From assembly GCA_943329845.2 (NCBI GenBank), contig CALQFM020000028.1:1-46969 (forward strand): 46,969 bases of DNA, given 5' to 3'. This DNA is from Candidatus Kuenenia stuttgartensis (GTDB taxonomy: Bacteria; Pseudomonadota; Alphaproteobacteria; SMXS01). Shown here piece by piece: positions 35,252 through 43,073 of the stretch (positions are counted from its first letter, which is position 1; each line of letters begins with the position of its first letter). A program made the position numbers and the translations under genes. The notes beneath the pieces are model-generated. The model was given only the letters and a program-made list of their open reading frames with translations. It ran no database searches and was not told the DNA's origin.

Positions 35252-35908
35252 ATGTCCACGGTGCGCAAGCGGGATGCGGCGGCAACGCGCGAGAAGATCC
35301 TCGACGCGGCCGAGGAGTTGTTCGCCGAGCGGGGCTATCATGGCGTGTCCATTCGCGAAATCGTCGGCCGCGCCGGTGTCGATCTGGCGCTGGTGCATTA
35401 CTATTTCGGGCCGAAGGATGCGCTGTTCCGCGAGGTGCTCGAGCGCCGCGGCGTCGAGCACGCCGCCGATCACATGGCCGCGCTTGAAAAGCTGAACGCC
35501 GAGTCGAACGGTCCGCCGGGGGTGGCCGCGCTGATCCGCGCCTTCTGCGAGCCCATGTTCGAAAAGATGAGCCGTGGTCCGCAATGGCGGAACTACATGC
35601 ACCTACTGGCGCACCGGGCTCTCGCGCGCCAGAGCGAGGTCTTCCTGGCACCCTACGAGAAGACCTTCGAGCCGATGACCCGCGCCTTCATCGCCGCGTT
35701 CCGCGAGGCACTGCCGGACGCCGAAGAGAACAACCTGTTCCACGCCGTCTATTTCATGCACGGCGCCATCGTCTACGCGCTGGCCGAAACCGGCGCCATC
35801 GAGCGGCTGTCCGACGGCAAGATGGATGGCTCGGATTTCAATACCCTGCTGGACAGGTTCGTGCCGTTCTTCACGGCCGGGTTCATGGCGCTGGCGAAGC
35901 CGGCGTAG
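35252..35908 (+). CDS. TetR-family transcriptional regulator
   Basis: The 218-residue protein starts at 35252. An ATG at 35186 would overlap the oxygenase start and is rejected. The helix-turn-helix is EKILDAAEELFAERGYHGVS, REIVGRAGVDLALVHYYFGPK. The C-terminal domain (RRGVEHAADHMAALEKL, FMHGAIVYALAETG) resembles ligand domains of regulators for aromatic compounds, without a firm match. It almost certainly binds the palindrome at 35207-35224 and represses the Rieske 1 operon until an unknown substrate is present. Confidence 0.92.
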   Translation: MSTVRKRDAAATREKILDAAEELFAERGYHGVSIREIVGRAGVDLALVHYYFGPKDALFREVLERRGVEHAADHMAALEKLNAESNGPPGVAALIRAFCEPMFEKMSRGPQWRNYMHLLAHRALARQSEVFLAPYEKTFEPMTRAFIAAFREALPDAEENNLFHAVYFMHGAIVYALAETGAIERLSDGKMDGSDFNTLLDRFVPFFTAGFMALAKPA

Positions 35909-35943
35909 GACCGGTTACTGCTGAAGCATCCACCATCCCTATC

Positions 35944-36017
35944 CCGTGTCCCTGAGCTTGTCGAAGGGCCTTGCACCAGCGCTCGTGCAGGACCCTTCGA
36001 CAAGCTCAGGGACACGG
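35944..36017. repeat. 74-bp palindromic repeat with 25-bp perfect arms
   Basis: The left arm 35944-35968 (containing CTGAGCTTGTCGAAGGG) is the exact reverse complement of 35993-36017. The 24-base centre holds a further TGCAC...GTGCA stem. It lies between the convergent TetR gene and the 62-residue gene, where it could terminate both. Elements with this CTGAGCTTGTCGAAGGG core are common intergenic repeats in GC-rich proteobacteria. Confidence 0.9.
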
Positions 36018-36057
36018 TGGAGGATGTGAGTTGCAAAGGCAGTGGTGCGCGGCGCTC

Positions 36058-36246
36058 TCACCCCTTCAGCAGCGCGACGAAGTCGATCATGTGCGGGTCG
36101 GCGTCCCTGATCTCGCCGTCGATCCAGCGGCCGTTGCCCCTGAAGCGGCCGCTCTTGCCCGTGGCCGGGTCGTGGACGGCGACGGTGCCGTCCTCCTGCC
36201 TTGTGTAGACGCGCCCGTCGATGGCGCTGGTCCGCGAAACCGTCAT
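36058..36246 (-). CDS. Small hypothetical protein coupled to Rieske oxygenase 2
   Basis: The 62-residue protein has a beta-rich look: DGRVYTRQEDGTVAVHDP, then GKSGRFRGNGRWIDGEIRDA and DPHMIDFVAL. No domain is recognised. The start at 36246 has GAGGAT upstream. An upstream in-frame ATG at 36291 overlaps the oxygenase stop and is less likely. It follows Rieske oxygenase 2 by 51 bases on the same strand. Its position suggests an accessory or small subunit, but there is no sequence proof. Confidence 0.65.
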   Translation of the reverse strand: MTVSRTSAIDGRVYTRQEDGTVAVHDPATGKSGRFRGNGRWIDGEIRDADPHMIDFVALLKG

Positions 36247-36297
36247 GCTATCCTCTGAAACGAAGGACCCGGCCGAGGCCGGGTCCTGCAACGCGCG

Positions 36298-37692
36298 CTA
36301 TTCGGCGTTGATGTATTCGTCGATCTTCCAGTGCAGGTGGCGCACCCGGCTTTCCTGGTAGTTGGCCAGGGTCACGCCCTTTTTCAGCGACTTCATGCCC
36401 TTCTGCACCATCGGCATGTTGGTCATGTCCTGCTGGAACACGCCGGCCAGGCCGCCGATCTCGTCCTCGGCGACGATCCATTCCTGGTCCTCGCCCAGCA
36501 GGCGCATGGGCGCCGGATCGGGCCGCGGTCCGTTCAGGTCGTAGTCGCTGAGGATGAACACCTCCATCAGCGCCGAATCCGGGTTCAGCCCGTCGGGGCG
36601 GAAGCGGTAGGTGATGTTGGTGCCCATGCCGCCCCAGGGGAAGAAATTGGGGAACACGAAATACTGGATGGCGTCGAGCATCTCGCTGTCGGTGGCGTCC
36701 GAATAGTCGCGGTTCTTGGCCGCGCCCACCTGCTTGCGCCGCATCTCGGCCATGTACTGGCGGGCGGTCATGCCCTCGGGCACCTTGAACTCGTTCATGG
36801 CCATGCCCATGCGATAGGCGCGCGGCGTCATCGAGTCGACGATGGCCTGCTCCTCCATCGGCGGGATATGTGGGCTCTGCACGCCCATGGCGGTGATCAT
36901 GCGGTTGTAGTTCAGCTTGGGATCGACGTCGTACTGGGTGTTGGCGTCAGCCGTGGACGGCATGATCTGTGGATGGGTGGCGACCACGTGGAAGCTTTCG
37001 GCGAACGCCTCGATGCCGACCTTCCAGTTCATGTCCACGCGCTTGGCGATGTGGTTCATGACGTACTTGTTCTTGAAGTCCCAGCGCTCGAATTCCGGGA
37101 TCATGTCGCCCAGGAAACTTTCCAGGCTTTCGGCGTTGTCATCCATGTTGATGAACACGAAGCCGCCCCAGGTGCCAACCTTGACTTCCGGCAGGGCATA
37201 TTCGGCGTCGACGATGTGCGGGAAATCCCAGCGGCAGGGGAAATCGCTCAGCGTACCGTCGAGGGTCCAGGTGAAGCCGTGGAACGTGCAGCGCAGCTCG
37301 GTGGCGTTGCCATGGGTGCCTTCCGGCTTCAGCTGGTTGCCGCGGTGCAGGCAGGCGTTCCAGTAGGCCTTGATGGTCTCGGGTTCGGTGCGGATCACCA
37401 GAAACGACCATTCGCCGATCTCATAGGTGATGAAGTCGCCCACTTCCGGGATGTGTTCCTCGCGGCAGGCGAACTGCCAGACCTTGGTCCACATCTTGTC
37501 CATCTCGAGCCGGGCGAATTCCGGGTCGGTCCAGCGCGACGTCGGCAGCCGGTCCGAGCCCATGTGGACGTTGAAGTTCTTGCGCAGCACCGGCGGCACC
37601 GGAAGCTTCTCGCGATCGAGCAGCTCCTGCACGGAAATGGCTTCCGAGCGGGCCTCGCCGGGCTTCAGCGTCTTGGGGTTCTCGATGTTCAT
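36298..37692 (-). CDS. Rieske non-heme iron oxygenase alpha subunit 2
   Basis: In this 464-residue protein the cluster ligands are C114, H116 (NACLHRG), C135 and H138 (CTFHGF). The iron site is H235/H240 in FAESFHVVATH with bridging E232. The probable Asp ligand is in FQQDMTN. It shares its N-terminal LKPGEAR, the ligand numbering and PEVKVGTWGGFVFIN with Rieske oxygenase 3, so the two are close paralogs. The start at 37692 follows GAGGAG. A 26-bp palindrome at 37749-37774 lies in its promoter region. Confidence 0.92.
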   Translation of the reverse strand: MNIENPKTLKPGEARSEAISVQELLDREKLPVPPVLRKNFNVHMGSDRLPTSRWTDPEFARLEMDKMWTKVWQFACREEHIPEVGDFITYEIGEWSFLVIRTEPETIKAYWNACLHRGNQLKPEGTHGNATELRCTFHGFTWTLDGTLSDFPCRWDFPHIVDAEYALPEVKVGTWGGFVFINMDDNAESLESFLGDMIPEFERWDFKNKYVMNHIAKRVDMNWKVGIEAFAESFHVVATHPQIMPSTADANTQYDVDPKLNYNRMITAMGVQSPHIPPMEEQAIVDSMTPRAYRMGMAMNEFKVPEGMTARQYMAEMRRKQVGAAKNRDYSDATDSEMLDAIQYFVFPNFFPWGGMGTNITYRFRPDGLNPDSALMEVFILSDYDLNGPRPDPAPMRLLGEDQEWIVAEDEIGGLAGVFQQDMTNMPMVQKGMKSLKKGVTLANYQESRVRHLHWKIDEYINAE

Positions 37693-37748
37693 GGCTCTGC
37701 TCCTCGTTTCGCGGTGGCGTGCGGTAAAAGCCCGGTTGAACACGTTCC

Positions 37749-37774
37749 ATATTTGACCGGTTCTGGTCAAATAT
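37749..37774. promoter_or_regulatory. 26-bp operator palindrome upstream of Rieske oxygenase 2
   Basis: ATATTTGACC-GGTTCT-GGTCAAATAT has perfect 10-base arms. It lies 57-82 bases upstream of the Rieske 2 start in a 274-base gap otherwise without genes (37693-37966). No regulator gene is adjacent, and the sequence differs from the site at 35207, so the controlling protein is probably encoded elsewhere. Confidence 0.7.
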
Positions 37775-37966
37775 TATGGCGCGTTCGGCCCGTTTCCTGC
37801 GCCCTGAATATTTCTCACCTTTATTCAATCGGCGCAAGAACCCGAGGGCCAGGTCATGGCTGATGACGGAGACGCATTCGCGGACACTATTTTATGCACA
37901 TGTGATTGTTCCCATATACAGGAAGATCCGCGAAGAGGCGAACAAAACCACCAGCGCCGCCGACAA

Positions 37967-38446
37967 CTACAGGCCGATCGCGCTCAGTCCCGGATGGTCG
38001 TCGGGCCGCCGGCCGAGCGGCCAATGGAATTTCCGCTCACCGGCAGGGATGGGCAGGTCATTGATGCTGGCAATGCGCAGGCGCATCAGTCCACCCTCTT
38101 CGAATTCCCAGTTTTCGTTGCCATAGCTGCGGAACCAGAAACCACTGTCGTCATGCCATTCATAGGCAAAGCGGACGGCGATGCGGTTCTCGCGAAACGC
38201 CCAGAGTTCCTTGATCAGCCGGTAATCCAGCTCCCGCGCCCATTTGCGGGCGAGGAACGCCTCGATCGCCACGCGGCCCTCGACGAATTCGGCACGGTTG
38301 CGCCACCGGCAGTCGGCTGTATAGGCCAGCGCCACACGTGCCGGATCGCGGCTGTTCCATCCATCCTCGGCGAGGCGCACCTTCTCGAGCGCGCCTTCCA
38401 GCGTGAAGGGCGGCAGGGGCGGACGGGATTCGGTCTGCATGGTCAT
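37967..38446 (-). CDS. NTF2-like protein (DUF1348 type)
   Basis: The 159-residue SnoaL/NTF2-like protein has the DUF1348 pattern: [40 protein letters not shown] and [20 protein letters not shown], then [21 protein letters not shown]. Its ATG overlaps the stop of the PPOX gene (ATGA). NTF2-like folds often bind or isomerise hydrophobic substrates. The role here is unknown. Confidence 0.88.
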   Translation of the reverse strand: MTMQTESRPPLPPFTLEGALEKVRLAEDGWNSRDPARVALAYTADCRWRNRAEFVEGRVAIEAFLARKWARELDYRLIKELWAFRENRIAVRFAYEWHDDSGFWFRSYGNENWEFEEGGLMRLRIASINDLPIPAGERKFHWPLGRRPDDHPGLSAIGL

Positions 38447-39072
38447 TCTCCTTTCGCCGCGGCCAACGCCTGTCGAAGCGCGGCGTTTTCATTCTCCAGC
38501 TGTTCCATTCGGGCGCGCAAAGGCGCCAGCGCCGTCTCGATCTCGGCTTGCGTGAAGCGGGGCGTGATGTGTTGCGGGCAATTCCAATCGAACGCTTCGA
38601 GGTGCAGCACGATCGCGCGTTCCGGCCTGGCCTTGTAGCCGGGCAGGGCAAGCTGCTCCGCCAAGACTGCGTCGCTGGCCAGTTCCCTCTCTTCGGCACG
38701 GGCGTAGATCTTCAGGCGGCGGCGGTTGGGATAGTCCATCAGGATCAGCGCGACCCGGTCGTTGGCAGCCAGATTGCCGACACTGATATACTGCCGGTTG
38801 CCGCGAAAATCCGCGAACGCCAGCGTCCTGTCGTCCAGCACGCGCAGAAACCCCGCGGGTCCGCCGCGATGCTGGACATAGGGCCAGCCGGTCTCGCCGA
38901 CGCTTGCCACGTAGAAGCTGTCACGGGCGGCGATGAACTGCATTTCCGTATCCGTGAATCGGTCGAACTGCCGGTCGGTCTTCGAGAGTGACCAATGTTC
39001 GCCGCTGCCATTGGCCGCCTGCGCCGACTTGACGCTCGGGGTCATGGCGATGTCGAGGAATCCATAGGCCAT
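38443..39072 (-). CDS. Pyridoxamine 5'-phosphate oxidase-like flavin protein
   Basis: The 209-residue split-barrel (PPOX) protein contains [39 protein letters not shown] and [19 protein letters not shown], typical of FMN- or F420-binding PPOX members. The tail from about residue 180 is a predicted coiled coil ([17 protein letters not shown]), unusual for the family. The ATG at 39072 has better spacing to GGGAG than the ATG at 39078. It is the middle gene of the 39674-37967 operon. Confidence 0.87.
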   Translation of the reverse strand: MAYGFLDIAMTPSVKSAQAANGSGEHWSLSKTDRQFDRFTDTEMQFIAARDSFYVASVGETGWPYVQHRGGPAGFLRVLDDRTLAFADFRGNRQYISVGNLAANDRVALILMDYPNRRRLKIYARAEERELASDAVLAEQLALPGYKARPERAIVLHLEAFDWNCPQHITPRFTQAEIETALAPLRARMEQLENENAALRQALAAAKGE

Positions 39073-39128
39073 AGTCATTCTCCCTTCGCAACTGGGCCGG
39101 ACCGGGGGGTGCCGGTCCGGCCGATTGG

Positions 39129-39674
39129 TCATGCGGCCTGCGCGGCCTGCACCACCGGGAAATCGATGTCGGTCTGCGCGACATTGTTGACCAGGTTGGT
39201 GAACACGTTCTCCGCCACGACGGCGACGATCTCGATGATCTGGGCATCGCTGAACCCCGCCAGCTTGACGGCGTCCAGATCAGCGCCGCTGACGCGGCCG
39301 CGCGTCTCCGCAACCCTGGCGGCGAAGCGTACAGCGGCATCAGCCTTGGGATCGCCTGACGCGCCGCGCCTGTTCAGGGCAACCTCCTCGGCAGTGAGTT
39401 TGGCCAGGTTCAGGGCCAGGTAGGTATGGGCCGACAGGCAGTAGTCACAGCCATTGACCTGCGCGACTGCCAGCGCGATGCGCTCCCTGGTTCTCACGTC
39501 GAGGGCCTTGGTCAGTGCGCCGCCAAGCGAGGTCAGGCCGGTCAGCGCGGCGGTGCTCGACGACACGAGCAGGAAGAGGTTGGGGACAACACCCAACTGC
39601 TTCTGGACGGCATCAAGGATGGGCCGCGAGGCGGCGGGTGCGTCATCGCGGGTCGGAATGGCAAGGCGGGACAT
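39129..39674 (-). CDS. Carboxymuconolactone decarboxylase / AhpD-like peroxidase-related protein
   Basis: The 181-residue protein has the AhpD-type redox pair CDYC within AVAQVNGCDYCLSAHTYLA, followed by the histidine of the active site. The C-terminal GFSDAQIIEIVAVVAENVFTN is standard. The long upstream extension of this open frame lies within the LysR promoter and gene and is discarded. GGAGAG precedes the ATG. It is the first gene of a likely CMD-PPOX-NTF2 operon divergent from the LysR gene. Confidence 0.9.
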   Translation of the reverse strand: MSRLAIPTRDDAPAASRPILDAVQKQLGVVPNLFLLVSSSTAALTGLTSLGGALTKALDVRTRERIALAVAQVNGCDYCLSAHTYLALNLAKLTAEEVALNRRGASGDPKADAAVRFAARVAETRGRVSGADLDAVKLAGFSDAQIIEIVAVVAENVFTNLVNNVAQTDIDFPVVQAAQAA

Positions 39675-39734
39675 CGGGGCTCTCCATCTGGATGTGGCCG
39701 TGATTGGCCGGACAGGAGAGACCCTATTAAATTT

Positions 39735-39753
39735 CATATTTCGTAGTAATATG
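39735..39753. promoter_or_regulatory. Inverted repeat in the LysR/CMD gap
   Basis: CATATT-TCGTAGT-AATATG is a perfect 6-7-6 inverted repeat in an AT-rich island between the divergent LysR and CMD genes, adjoining the T-N11-A box at 39754-39772. Confidence 0.45.
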
Positions 39754-39772
39754 GTATTATTGATAGTGATAC
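39754..39772. promoter_or_regulatory. LysR-type T-N11-A binding box
   Basis: GTAT-N11-ATAC is the canonical LysR box, lying 23 bases before the LysR start in the AT-rich divergent promoter. Confidence 0.55.
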
Positions 39773-39794
39773 TCTCAATATTTGGAATAAGTAG

Positions 39795-40709
39795 ATGGAC
39801 CGCATCGAGGCCATGTCCATCCTGGTCGCCGCCGTCGAAACCGGCAGCTTCTCGGCGGCCGCCCGCAAACTTGGCACGTCCCTTCCGACCGTCAGCCGCA
39901 AGGTGGCGGAGTTGGAAGCGCATCTCAACGCCCGGTTGCTGATTCGATCGACGCGCAAGCTGACGCTGACCGATGCAGGGGACGCGTATGTAGCCGCGTG
40001 TCGGCGGATCCTGGAGCAGCTGGACGAAGCGGAACGGGCGGCTTCTGGCGAATACAGCACGCCCAAGGGCGATCTGGTCATTACCGCGCCGGTGGTGTTT
40101 GGCCGGCTGCATGTGCTGCCGGTGGTGACGGCGTTTCTTGCCGCCTACCCGCAGATCAACGTGCGGCTGGCGCTCTCCGACCGCAATGTGCATCTGATCG
40201 ACGATCACATGGATGTGGCGGTGCGGATTGGCGCATTGCCTGACAGTGGCCTTGTCGCCGCCCGCGTGGGCGCCGTGCGGCACATCGTGTGCGGCAGCCC
40301 GGCCTTTTTCGCCGCACACGGCGCGCCAACGCAACCGGTCGACCTGCGGGCGATGCCCTGTATCAGCTTCGACGGCATTGCGCCGGCGGCATCCTGGAGC
40401 TTCGCCGACCGTGGCTCCGGTGCACCGAAGCCGGTTGCCATTTCCCCCCGCCTTTCGGTCAACACGGCGGAAGCTGCCATCGACGCGGCGATAGCCGGGC
40501 TCGGCCTCACGCGCGTGCTGTCCTATCAGGCCGCTGCTGCCGTCGCGGCGGGGAAACTCAACATCGTCCTGGCCGACTTCGAGCCGGAGCCTTTGCCCAT
40601 CCATCTGGTTCATGCCAGGCAGGGCATGGCGCCGTTGAAGCTGCGGGCGTTCCTGGATTTCGCCGGGTCCCGTATCCGCGAACGGGTGGCTGCTTTCGCG
40701 CTCGTTTAG
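39795..40709 (+). CDS. LysR-family transcriptional regulator
   Basis: The 304-residue protein has an N-terminal winged helix-turn-helix, SILVAAVETGSFSAAARKLG, TSLPTVSRKVAELEAHLNAR, and a periplasmic-binding-like effector domain (VVFGRLHVLPVVTAFLAAYP, DHMDVAVRIGALPDSGLVAA). It belongs to the DhcR/YafC-like branch by its MDRIEAM start. It should regulate the divergent CMD-PPOX-NTF2 operon through the boxes at 39735-39772. Confidence 0.93.
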   Translation: MDRIEAMSILVAAVETGSFSAAARKLGTSLPTVSRKVAELEAHLNARLLIRSTRKLTLTDAGDAYVAACRRILEQLDEAERAASGEYSTPKGDLVITAPVVFGRLHVLPVVTAFLAAYPQINVRLALSDRNVHLIDDHMDVAVRIGALPDSGLVAARVGAVRHIVCGSPAFFAAHGAPTQPVDLRAMPCISFDGIAPAASWSFADRGSGAPKPVAISPRLSVNTAEAAIDAAIAGLGLTRVLSYQAAAAVAAGKLNIVLADFEPEPLPIHLVHARQGMAPLKLRAFLDFAGSRIRERVAAFALV

Positions 40710-40725
40710 GCAGCCGTATCGATTT

Positions 40726-42111
40726 TCAGCGCGTCAGATATTTGTCCAGGGTCTGGTGGATGTGCCGCACGCGCGCTTCCTGGTAGTTGCCCAGGGTGAT
40801 GCCTGGCTTTCTGGCCGCCTTGAGGCCAATCTGCAGCCGCTCCAGGTTGGAGGTGTCCTGGTCGAACACGGGGCCGAGGCCGCCCAGCTCCGGCGCGTCC
40901 GAGAACATCTCGTCGTCGCGCAGGATGTGCAGCGGCGCCGGCTCTGGACGCGGGCCGTCCTTCGGGCAGGGCCGCAGGATCAGGATGTCCATGATCGAGC
41001 TGTCCGGGTCGTTGCCGTTGGGCCGGAAGCGGTAGACCAGCGGCACGGTGATGTTCGCCCAGGGGTGGAAGTTGGGGAACAGGAAGTACTCGATGGTGTC
41101 GAGCGTCTCGCTGATGCTCAGGTGCGACAGGTCGGTGCCCAGCGCCGGTCCGATCGAGTCCTGCACGCCTTTCGCGATCACCTGCCGCGCGGTCATGCCA
41201 TCGGGCACCTTCAGCATGTTGCCCTCGCCGGCGTGCCCCAGATCCATCAGCATGGCGTCGGCGATCACCTGCTGGCTGACCTCGCCCAGATGCGGGCTGG
41301 CGACGGCCTGGGTGTTGAGCTGGCGGCTGACATGGTCGCCCCAGATGTCGTACTGCGAGTTGGCGTCGCCCAGATAGGCCAGCGCCTGCGGGTGCGTCGC
41401 CAGCACGTGATAGGATTCCATGAAGGCTTCCTGCGTCACCTTCCAGTTGCAGCGGATCACCTTGCGGACATTGGCGACGATCGCCCGGTCCTCCAGCGGC
41501 CACAGCTTCATCTGCTCGGGCAGCACGCCCAGATAGTCCTCGAAGGGCTGGCAGTCCTCGTCGGGATTGATGAACACGAACCCGCCCCACGTGCCCACCT
41601 TCACCTCCGGCAGGCGGAACGCCTCGTCGGTCACCTTGGGGAAATCCCAGCGGCAGGGGATTTCCTTCAGGCTGCCGTCCAGGTTCCAGGTCCAGCCGTG
41701 GAAGGGGCAGCGGAACTGCGCCGCCGATCCGGCCGAGTCGGAAGGGCGAAGCTGGGTGCCGCGGTGCAGGCAGGAATTGACGTACGCCTTGATCCGGCCG
41801 GTATCGGTGCGCACCATCAGGAATGAATAGTCGGCGATGCCGTATTCCATGTAATCGCCTGGCTCGGGGATCTCCTCCTCGCGGCAGGCGAACTGCCAGA
41901 CCTTCGACCACATCCTGGCCACTTCCAGGTCGTGGAAGGCGTGGCTGGTGTAGCGCTCGGTGGGAATGTCGCCGTCGCCGAGGAAGCGGTAGGACTGCTC
42001 CCGCAGCACCGCGGGCACGTTCTGGCCGTCCGCGGCGATGATGTCTTGGGCGCTCGGGCCGGGACAGCGCGCCTCTCCGGGCTGCAACGACTTCGTGGCC
42101 TGAACGTTCAT
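40726..42111 (-). CDS. Rieske non-heme iron oxygenase alpha subunit 3
   Basis: In this 461-residue protein the cluster ligands are C114, H116 (NSCLHRG), C135 and H138 (CPFHGW). The iron site is H235/H240 in FMESYHVLATH with bridging E232, and the likely Asp ligand is in FDQDTSN. Ligand positions are identical in number to Rieske oxygenase 2. The C-terminus QEARVRHIHQTLDKYL matches the other two paralogs. It is transcribed alone, convergent with the LysR gene and divergent from the enoyl-CoA hydratase gene. No electron-transfer partner is encoded nearby. Confidence 0.92.
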   Translation of the reverse strand: MNVQATKSLQPGEARCPGPSAQDIIAADGQNVPAVLREQSYRFLGDGDIPTERYTSHAFHDLEVARMWSKVWQFACREEEIPEPGDYMEYGIADYSFLMVRTDTGRIKAYVNSCLHRGTQLRPSDSAGSAAQFRCPFHGWTWNLDGSLKEIPCRWDFPKVTDEAFRLPEVKVGTWGGFVFINPDEDCQPFEDYLGVLPEQMKLWPLEDRAIVANVRKVIRCNWKVTQEAFMESYHVLATHPQALAYLGDANSQYDIWGDHVSRQLNTQAVASPHLGEVSQQVIADAMLMDLGHAGEGNMLKVPDGMTARQVIAKGVQDSIGPALGTDLSHLSISETLDTIEYFLFPNFHPWANITVPLVYRFRPNGNDPDSSIMDILILRPCPKDGPRPEPAPLHILRDDEMFSDAPELGGLGPVFDQDTSNLERLQIGLKAARKPGITLGNYQEARVRHIHQTLDKYLTR

Positions 42112-42207
42112 CGCGTCTCCCCTTGCCGATGACTTCCGCCGATTTTACGCCAACAATGCGTGGCGCGCGACTCATGTCGCGAAAGTCGGGGCGCGAAGGG
42201 GAGACAG

Positions 42208-43002
42208 ATGGATTATTCGTCCTATCAACACCTGCTGGTCGAGCGGCGGGACAAGGTGCTGCGGGTGACGTTGAACCGGCCCGAAGTGCTCAACGCGGTC
42301 AACGCGCGGCTGCATTACGAGCTGTCCCACATCTGGGACGACGTGATGTATGACGACGAGGTCGACGTGGTCGTGCTCACCGGCGCGGGCCGGGCCTTCT
42401 CGGCGGGCGGCGACTTTCCCTGGCTGCTCGAGGGGCTGAAGACCCGCACCGTCGGCAAGCTGTCTAGCTACGAGGCCAAGCGGGTCGTGTTCAACCTGCT
42501 GGAGTGCGAGAAGCCGGTGATCTGCCGCATGAATGGCGACGCCATCGGCCTCGGCGCCACGCTGGCGCTGTGCTGCGACATGGTGATCGCCGCCGACACC
42601 GCCCGCATCGGCGACCCGCATGTGCGCGCCGGCCTGGTGGCGGGCGACGGCGGTGCGGTGCTGTGGCCCCAGCTGATCGGCTATGTCCGCGCCAAGTATT
42701 ATCTGATGACCGGCGACCTCATCGACGCGAAGGACGCGGTGGACATGGGGCTGATCAACCGCGCGGTGCCGGAGGCCGAGCTGGATGCGTCGGTCGACAA
42801 GCTGGCCGGCAAGCTGGTCAGCGGCGCCACCAAGGCGATCCGCTGGACCAAGGTCTCCGCCAACATCGCGCTCAAGCAGCTCGTCCATGGCGTGTTCGAC
42901 GCCGGCATCGCCTATGAGCTGATGACCCAGATCGCCGACGACCATGCCGAGGCGGTGCATTCCTTCGTCGACAAGCGAAAGCCGAAGTTCACCGGCTCGT
43001 GA
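42208..43002 (+). CDS. Enoyl-CoA hydratase/isomerase family protein
   Basis: The 264-residue crotonase-fold protein has the CoA-binding and oxyanion-hole segments VTLNRPEVLNAVNARL, GAGRAFSAGGDFPWLL and MNGDAIGLGATLALCCDMV. The usual catalytic glutamate regions are altered: IGDPHVRAGLVAGDGGAVLW has Asp where many hydratases have Glu. Hydratase activity is therefore not certain. The start at 42208 follows AAGGGGAG. It is divergent from Rieske oxygenase 3 and upstream of the SCP2 gene in one unit. Confidence 0.87.
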   Translation: MDYSSYQHLLVERRDKVLRVTLNRPEVLNAVNARLHYELSHIWDDVMYDDEVDVVVLTGAGRAFSAGGDFPWLLEGLKTRTVGKLSSYEAKRVVFNLLECEKPVICRMNGDAIGLGATLALCCDMVIAADTARIGDPHVRAGLVAGDGGAVLWPQLIGYVRAKYYLMTGDLIDAKDAVDMGLINRAVPEAELDASVDKLAGKLVSGATKAIRWTKVSANIALKQLVHGVFDAGIAYELMTQIADDHAEAVHSFVDKRKPKFTGS

Positions 43003-43073
43003 GACCGGTATCGCTTGGCGACGGCCATTTTGCGGGACATATTGTGCCCGGACCAATAGAGCGGGAGGCGCGC

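Noticed and set aside
37776-38126. A 116-residue plus-strand frame in the gap before the Rieske 2 operator.
   Set aside because: Its second half is antisense to the NTF2-like gene and its first half has no known features. The gap is better read as promoter DNA.
42999-43073. An earlier GTG start for the SCP2 protein overlapping the hydratase stop.
   Set aside because: It adds 25 residues unlike the SCP2 domain, and a better GGGAGG site precedes the GTG at 43074. Coupling at 42999 cannot be fully excluded.
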